From Coriobacteriia bacterium (lineage in GTDB: Bacteria > Actinomycetota > Coriobacteriia > Coriobacteriales > UBA8131): a stretch of DNA of 64,000 nucleotides. The notes beneath the pieces were generated by a model. It was not told where the DNA came from and ran no database searches. It was given only the letters and a program-made list of their open reading frames with translations. The stretch spans positions 87,257 to 151,256 of the forward strand of contig WQXH01000001.1 in NCBI GenBank assembly GCA_009784945.1, read 5' to 3'. Shown here in pieces: positions 54,137 to 61,100 of the stretch. Made by a program: the position numbers and the translations under genes. Numbering within the stretch: position 1 is the first letter of the stretch; each line of letters starts with the position of its first letter.

Positions 54137-55761
54137 AGCTCACCTTCTTTCTTGCGCTCAAGCACGGGCTGTGAGCCTGGTGCTTGGATAACGCTGTTTG
54201 AGTTGACAGGTTGATATGAGTCCAGTGCTGTTTGGTAAGTCTTAGCTGCTGGGAGTGTGTAGGCTGATGTATACTGGTCTGCTTTCGTATTTGCTTGACT
54301 GTCGCTTGCTTGTTGTTGTTGATTCCCCCAGAAGTCCATCTGCTTTTGGTATGTGCCAGCTTGCTTCGCTGCGTAACTTTGCATTTCTTGAGAAGACATG
54401 TTCGAAGCGCTGTTAAGTCGATTGCCTTGTTGGTCAAACATAGTTCCGAACCAGTAGTTAGGGTTTGCGTAGATGGACATCTGCTCGTAGTTTTGCCCTG
54501 CTTGCTGACCAACTTTTCCCCAGTAGTCAGCCCATGCTTTAGCGCTTGATTGATTGAACTGGTTAGTGTATTGCGCCCTCTGATCTTCGAGAGTCATGCG
54601 AGCGTCACCATAGTTGGAGTCAGCTTCCCTCATGGCCTTGTTGTAGGCTAACGCCGTGACCTGGTTGGCATTATTTGCAGCTTCAGAGGCAATTTGACCG
54701 AGCCTTCCGCCAAGGGATGAGCCGCCCAGGTTATGTTGACTTAATATGCTGTTCGCTTCTCTGGAGTTTTTGACAGCATTGGATGCGGTCTCGTTTGACG
54801 ACATGAGTAACTCTTGATTGTTCTTGAGTTTATCTGAAGCGTAGTCCTGGTCAATCTTTTGAAGGTTTCGATTGTACTGCTGCATGTAGCCGTCGAGCAC
54901 AGACTGAGCTGCCCCGATTGCGTAGTCACGCTCAGCGCTTGATTGCATGGCGGTAACTTCTGCTTGAGCCTTTGCAGAAACAGCAGCGTTGTCAGCGTTG
55001 AGTGCCTTTTGTTGGTCAGCTTGCTGCTTTTGCCTGAGTTCTGAAGCTGACATACCACCGTTGTCTTCAGAAAACTGAGTTGAAACCGTGTTGCCCTTAT
55101 CATCAGTAATGGTATAAGTTTTGACGACTCGCACATTGTCGCCGTCTCCTGTGGTCGAAACACCGACAGAAACGTCAATGGTGTTTGCTTTATGTTTCAC
55201 TTCTCCAAACTTAGTTTCCAGACCAGCCACTTTTGCTCTTTGGTCTAAGATGATTTGAGACTGGTTTTTATCCATACTAAAGTTCGGATACTGCATTTCA
55301 AGTCGTGCAAGCTCAATTTTCTCAAAGTTCAGCTGAGAGCCGACAGCCTCTGCCTCCTTTTTCCAGTAATCACCACTGGCAATCCAAAACTGAGCCTTTT
55401 GTTCATCTGTTGCATTTGGCTTGAGGGCTGCTGGTAGCTTCAAGTCGTTGGTTACAATCTTGACTGTGTTGTTAAGCGACAGATCGAACGAGGAAGGAGC
55501 TGCTGCTCCCCCACCGCCTCCACCGCCTCCACCCGAGAAGCCAAAGCTTGATGTCTGTGTTTGTTGGTCAGGATAAGGTGCGTTTAAGCCGGGAACTCGA
55601 CCGACCTTACCAGCTGTAGCGCTTGTATTTGGAACAAATATTCCAGCTGAATTAAACGTGCCAGCCTGCCCTCCCAGTGTTGGGTCTGCAAGAGGGTTAC
55701 CAACGTTGGGAAGTGGTGCGACTGGGCCTTGTGCGACTGGGCCTGTGTACCTGTTAACCAT
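54133..55761 (-). CDS. Phage virion-associated coiled-coil protein with Gly-rich N-terminal linker
   Basis: GFSGGGGGGGGGAAAP linker, extended helical QN-rich C-terminus; shares a base with the portal stop. Confidence 0.55.
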   Translation of the reverse strand: MVNRYTGPVAQGPVAPLPNVGNPLADPTLGGQAGTFNSAGIFVPNTSATAGKVGRVPGLNAPYPDQQTQTSSFGFSGGGGGGGGGAAAPSSFDLSLNNTVKIVTNDLKLPAALKPNATDEQKAQFWIASGDYWKKEAEAVGSQLNFEKIELARLEMQYPNFSMDKNQSQIILDQRAKVAGLETKFGEVKHKANTIDVSVGVSTTGDGDNVRVVKTYTITDDKGNTVSTQFSEDNGGMSASELRQKQQADQQKALNADNAAVSAKAQAEVTAMQSSAERDYAIGAAQSVLDGYMQQYNRNLQKIDQDYASDKLKNNQELLMSSNETASNAVKNSREANSILSQHNLGGSSLGGRLGQIASEAANNANQVTALAYNKAMREADSNYGDARMTLEDQRAQYTNQFNQSSAKAWADYWGKVGQQAGQNYEQMSIYANPNYWFGTMFDQQGNRLNSASNMSSQEMQSYAAKQAGTYQKQMDFWGNQQQQASDSQANTKADQYTSAYTLPAAKTYQTALDSYQPVNSNSVIQAPGSQPVLERKKEGEL

Positions 55762-57488
55762 TACATCACCCCTTGTTGTCTAATTGGATTTGGGATTTGG
55801 GTCTGCATTGCTGGATTTGGTTGCCCTTGGCCTTCAGCCATTTGCATTGCCATTTCTGGTGGTATAGGTTGTCCTGCAAACGGGTCACCACCAGCAGGAG
55901 GCCCCATGTTTGGAGAGTCTAGGAACGAGAGTTTTTTTGCAATGGCATCATTGTTGAGGCCACTGGCAAATACGATCTCTTTGATTAAGTCGTCAGCGAT
56001 GCCAAGAGACATGACACGCTGGGCCAACATTGGAGACTGCTCTAGGAGACCCAACATCTTCATCACGCTGTCAAGCTTCATAGCATCAACATCATTGTTA
56101 CCTGAGTCAATGTCTATCTCATAGTCGTACATGTTTAGCTCATTTTCCACCAGCACTACACCATCTTGTACGAACCTCTCAGGAGCTATAGGCATAAGAC
56201 GCTGTACATACTCCTGACTTACCTCAACTAAGAAGGTCTCCGGGAGATTGTGGAAGTAGATTTTTAGAGACTCAACACAGAGTTGCTCTAAGAAGAGTTT
56301 GAGCGAGTGCTGGGTCTGGTTATCAGCAGCGTCAATGTTAGACTGTGCTTGTTTAATTGCGGTTGGCGTTTTGCCTATAGCAGCAGAGCTGGTCACATCA
56401 CCAGAGACGTTAGCCACAGGGTTATCAGCTATCTGGAATATAAGCGCTTGGTCGGCACTGTGGTTTTGGTTGTAGTTCAAAAGGCTAGGTGTCTCTAGCT
56501 TGAACGGATCAAGCTTTGCTTCTTGGGGCAACGTGATAAGTGTCCCTGGCTTTACTTGAACTTTACCGACATTGTAGCCACGCAATATGAGCATTGGATC
56601 AATCTCAAGTTCCTGGGCTTTCCTTCTAGATTGCTGTGACTGGTCAAGGTCAATTTGGATACCACCTATGAGCGACAGCAATGAGCACCCATATGCCGTG
56701 AGGTCGTCGTGGTCGTTGTAATATGTTACGTGTCCCCTGCTTGGAAGCTCCTTTTTTTGAATGGTCAACTCGGAGTTGCCTGGCATGAAGATATAAAGCA
56801 TGTACTTGCCATCTTCTAAGACGTAGTAGCGAACAACTTCGTAACCCAAGTTTGGCACATTGGCTCGGATGTTGGCTTCACTTTGAAGTTTCAATGAGCG
56901 AGAAGATGGTTTACTTTCTAGCAGCTCCTTCAGCGCCTTTTTGTCTAACGTGTCGTCTTCGCCTGCTGCCTTTATGAGTGCCTTAATGTCTTCTTCTGAC
57001 CACCAGTCTCGGATGAACACGTCACCATCGTTAATATTTTTGACGCCAGGAGCCGGGAACACATCTGCCCAGTAGTGCATCTTGAAATCGACAGTGTAAG
57101 CACCATTAACCTTAGTGAAGTAAGGCGTAACTGTCTTAAAGCCAAAGGTTAAGCCGTCTCTGATAACGACCCAGCAGGACTGAATGAGCCCCTCTTGCAG
57201 ACGAGCAAAACGAAAGAAAATCTCCTCGACAATGAATTCGCATATGACACACATGAATTCATTGGCGATATTTCTTAGTTTTCCTTTTGGCATTTGCTTG
57301 AGAACTCGCTGAGCTTTCTTTATAATAAGCGAAGCACTCGTCCCCTCGCCGTAAGGGAACGGGTTGCTACCGTAAGTTCTTGCGGCAACATTGCCAGCTA
57401 GTTTTTGGTACTGAGAGAACGTTCCCTCGAACTGCTGTGCCTGTTGCCTGGCTTCGGAGTAATTGTCTTTGATCTTAGTTATGTCCAC
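55761..57488 (-). CDS. Phage portal protein
   Basis: GLIQSCWVVIRDGLTFGFKTVTPYF, LIGGIQIDLDQSQQSRRKAQELEIDPMLILRG, Pro/Gly/Gln/Met-rich C-terminus. Confidence 0.72.
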   Translation of the reverse strand: MDITKIKDNYSEARQQAQQFEGTFSQYQKLAGNVAARTYGSNPFPYGEGTSASLIIKKAQRVLKQMPKGKLRNIANEFMCVICEFIVEEIFFRFARLQEGLIQSCWVVIRDGLTFGFKTVTPYFTKVNGAYTVDFKMHYWADVFPAPGVKNINDGDVFIRDWWSEEDIKALIKAAGEDDTLDKKALKELLESKPSSRSLKLQSEANIRANVPNLGYEVVRYYVLEDGKYMLYIFMPGNSELTIQKKELPSRGHVTYYNDHDDLTAYGCSLLSLIGGIQIDLDQSQQSRRKAQELEIDPMLILRGYNVGKVQVKPGTLITLPQEAKLDPFKLETPSLLNYNQNHSADQALIFQIADNPVANVSGDVTSSAAIGKTPTAIKQAQSNIDAADNQTQHSLKLFLEQLCVESLKIYFHNLPETFLVEVSQEYVQRLMPIAPERFVQDGVVLVENELNMYDYEIDIDSGNNDVDAMKLDSVMKMLGLLEQSPMLAQRVMSLGIADDLIKEIVFASGLNNDAIAKKLSFLDSPNMGPPAGGDPFAGQPIPPEMAMQMAEGQGQPNPAMQTQIPNPIRQQGVM

Positions 57489-57510
57489 TAGGCGCTCCTA
57501 ACGGTCGGGA

Positions 57511-57538
57511 ACCATTTTCGTGACGTTGCGAAAATGGT
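57511..57538. promoter_or_regulatory. Perfect 10-bp inverted repeat ACCATTTTCG-tgacgttg-CGAAAATGGT
   Basis: Between the divergent portal (-) and zinc-ribbon (+) genes; contains TTTTC-N10-GAAAA. Confidence 0.7.
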
Positions 57539-57578
57539 GTAGATGGGTGCTGGTCTTTTGAGGGGTGTAGGTGGTTTC

Positions 57579-57746
57579 ATGAACGAGTACTGCCCAAATT
57601 GCGATGCTGTAGTTTTAGACAGTACGGTTGAATGCCCAGAGTGCTCAGTCAGATTTATTAGTATTAGTGAAGGCGTGCTTATGGTTGCGGTGCCAGAGAA
57701 AACTGGCAAGTGCCCTGAGTGTGGGTTCACCGTAGTCAGCATTTGA
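57579..57746 (+). CDS. Double zinc-ribbon mini-protein, inserted plus-strand cassette
   Basis: MNEYCPNCDAVVLDSTVECPECSVRF...KTGKCPECGFTVVSI. Confidence 0.65.
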   Translation: MNEYCPNCDAVVLDSTVECPECSVRFISISEGVLMVAVPEKTGKCPECGFTVVSI

Positions 57747-57767
57747 TTTTTTAGAAAGGAGGAACCA

Positions 57768-58169
57768 ATGCTCAACCAAATGTTTGAACCGACAAACGAC
57801 TTCTCAGTCATTGAAGCGCTATCTTTATATTTATCAATTTTGCCTTGGCATGTGGTCGCTGTCCTTGTTATTACTATTCTATTGTTACCGTTCTTTGCTT
57901 TGTGGAAGAGGATGGAGGATTCAGGGTCAGCAGAAAAGCTTAAGAAATCCGCCGCCGCCTTAGTAGCCGGAGCTGGTCTTGGTTTCTTCCCGGCTCTCCT
58001 GCTAACCTGTGTAGTTTTTTTCGCTGCTGCACAAATAAGGCCACACACAGGGCACATTCCGATTCTTGACGATGTTTCAGCTCTCGCAACTTTCTTCATT
58101 ATCTTTGCAGCTTGCACCACTCTTGTCATCTTCTTGGCAAAGCCAAGCGAGAAAGATAGCGGCGCGTGA
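57768..58169 (+). CDS. Three-TM small membrane protein (holin or moron product)
   Basis: SD agaaaggaggaacca before ATG; hydrophobic segments WHVVAVLVITILLLPFFAL, SAAALVAGAGLGFFPALLLTCVVFFAAA, ALATFFIIFAACTTLVIFLA. Confidence 0.65.
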   Translation: MLNQMFEPTNDFSVIEALSLYLSILPWHVVAVLVITILLLPFFALWKRMEDSGSAEKLKKSAAALVAGAGLGFFPALLLTCVVFFAAAQIRPHTGHIPILDDVSALATFFIIFAACTTLVIFLAKPSEKDSGA

Positions 58170-58188
58170 CACGAGCATGGTACTGTGA

Positions 58189-61100
58189 TCATATCCTCAC
58201 TCCTCCCGCTGTGTAACCTGTCTTGAAGCTGCTTTGAGCAGAACCGCCCTTTGCTAATCGCATGTAGTTGGTATCTGTTACTGGCTGGCTTGTCTCGCCC
58301 TTCTTGTACTTGACGGTGCTGGCTGTATTCTGGAAGTTCATGGGTTCTATTTTCATGCCTTTACCTGCGCTAACCGTAGGCTTGGAGTAGTCTAGAGTGA
58401 TTGGTGCGTTCGGTTTTTTGCTTGTTGTTTCGCTGAATGATTGCTTTCCCTTGCCTTTGGGGAAGAACTGCTCTAATTTTAGGTCTGACAATGAGGGAAC
58501 ATGGTAACGAGTCGAGCCACCACCACCGCCGCTTCCTCTGCGACCGCCGCCCGAGACACCTGAGCCGTCTCTGGAGCCTTTGGTTTCGTAGTACTTATTT
58601 TTGTTATGGTTACTATCTTTTCTTGAGCATCCTTTCCCTGCTCTTAGTGTGTCATACCACAAAAGTCTTTCATAAAGTTCGTAGTCCTCATCTTTTAGCT
58701 CTCTCCATTCAGTAAGATTGATTGACCTATACAACTCTTGAAGTCTTGGGTCTATGTCGTAGATAAGATTGACTTCTGCCGCTGCAAGCTGATAAGCGAG
58801 GCTGTTTGTATACTGAAGGTTGCGGTCTGCTTCAGTAAGCTGATCAAGCAACTCCTTGTTATTCCACGTGGCTCTTAGATAAGTGAAGTTGTTGGTGTTG
58901 TCTTCTAGCCACTTACCTTGATCGTCAGTATCGAGAAGCCTGTAGGCTCTAAGAACTGCTAGGTCTTCCTCTGAGAGTGAGTCGCTATAGTCATAAGTGG
59001 TGCTAATTCCCTCAACATTAGAAACGCCCAGTCTTTGCAAGGTCTCAGCGACAACTGCGCCTTTGTTTTCGTCTCTGGCCTTAAGCCATGCCTTTTGCTG
59101 TTCTTCTGGTGTCATTTCTTCCCACTCATCTGACCTTACCAGCATGTCGAGCCTGTGCATAGCATTCATTCCGACCGCAGAGTAGACTGCGTGTTGTTCT
59201 TTCGTGTCAAGATTAATCCTGTTCCCATCAGCATCGTTGGCAACTATCGGTCTGTTCGACGGCATCACAGGAAGGTTAAGTGAATGGAGCCTTCTTGCGT
59301 TTTCGAGAACTGGGTGATCGTCATTAACATTGAGGCTCGCTATGGTAAACATTCTGAATCTGTCAAAATTCGTCAATTCTTGACCTATGGAATCTTGCTT
59401 GATGGGCATAAAGAACCGACCTCCAACGCCTTTGACGGACGTTGCTGCCAGTCCCGCGAGCCAGCTTGTGATGTTGTCTTTTGACCATGGTACTTCATTG
59501 TTGATTGGCACATTTGAGTACCTTTGATACGGGTCGGCCAAACTTGTTGACTGATTAATGAAGGAGCCAAACGGGATTTGCATCTTTATCATGCCGGCTG
59601 CGAATGTCTGTAGGCCGCGAGGTGGCCCCTGTTCAATGTTGGAAAGAAAATGGCTTATGTCCTTGGTCGCTTTCAAGAGGTTCTCAGCCCCAGAAAAACT
59701 GCCAAAGCTATCTATAGAAGCAATTGTCGCATCAACAATTATTTTCTCAGGCGAATGGCCCCTCTTAACTCCGTCACCAAGCGTTGAATAAACAATAAAT
59801 GGTGTAGCGAATCCACCAAGGTGACGAGCTAGTTCAAGGTATGTATCTCCAACTTTTATTGAATACGGCTTTCTCCCTTCAGCCTCCCAGAGTGCGATCT
59901 CTTCGTCGCTGTCAGGCATTGCACCAGTCACCATTCCTACTATCCCAGCAAAAAAACCTAGAGCACCTACCTCAAGCCCAGACTTGCAGTCAACAACAGC
60001 CCTTCTAACTTCCAGGGCTCTTTCGAGCGACCCCTCCTTGGTGGACAGCATCGCTTTACCAAACTTTGCTATGCCGAGTGAGGCACGACTAAGGCCCCTC
60101 ATGCCAACTCTAACCTGAACATTCCAGTAGCCAAACAAGGCTCTCTCCACAGTTTTAACTGCGTTTTCTTTTGCGAAACCTGATGCTGGTACTTTTTCTA
60201 AGAGTTCATTCAGCCCCTTTCTGACGATTCCCGACAGGCTATAATTGACTGTTCCGAGTCCTTGTTCAAAATACATCTTCTCCTCAAAGATTGGGACAAT
60301 CCCATCTGGGTCAACCAGAGACTTCAGGTATGCTTGCTCGATAGTCATGTTTGCATCCTTGTACCAGGCTATGGCAAACGACCTTGACATCCCTCTGATT
60401 GGCATGTCACCAAGCTGAGTAACATAGGTTGTTATCTCTCTCATTACTGCACCAGCTGCGGTATTGTGCTTAACCTTTGATTTCCTGCTGTCACCTTTGG
60501 TTCTCAGTGCTGCGCGATCGGCCATAGCACGACTGCCCTCAGCAAATGCCTCTTGCACTCCGTACCTGACAGCAGCCGCGCCCTCAAGACCTCTCGGAAC
60601 CCCAATGTGACCAGCTGGCTGGACTTTTCTCGTCCCAATGACATCTCCTTTTGAATTTGTTACATCTATTGTTAGCTGACCACCTTTCGTCGCGATCCAT
60701 TTGGCAAAGTTGAGGTTTATGGCCCTCGTTAAGGGTAGGTTCTCCTCAAAAGCAACCTGCCAACCATTCAGCTGGTCAAATATCCTACCAGCAGGACTTG
60801 ACAACAGTGACATATCAACCCATGAGTGAAGGTAAATACCCTGCTGCTGAATATAGTCATAGAGCGCATTCTTTTTCTCTGATTTCTTCATGCCAGAATC
60901 ATCAATGACCTTTGCGAACCACGCATGTCTAGCAGCATCTTGTTGTCTAATACTTTTCTCAATCTCTGTAGCCCGTTTCCTGATGCCACTAAGGTCTTTG
61001 CTCGACTTGATGGAAGCCTCAGCTTCGATCTCAGTCCATAATCTTTGTCTCTCTTCAAGAAGTGGTTTGTACCCATCAGATATTGCCCTAGCGTCACTGA

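Noticed and set aside
54120-54512. 130-aa and similar alternate-frame ORFs within 54133-55761
   Set aside because: Overlapping frame of a longer, better supported ORF; lysine/threonine/glutamine-rich translation looks like a frame artefact.
57488-58192. 234-aa minus-strand ORF spanning the gap between portal and giant virion genes
   Set aside because: Shadow of the two plus-strand ORFs, which have SDs, zinc-ribbon and TM signatures; the minus translation is low-complexity with no family resemblance.
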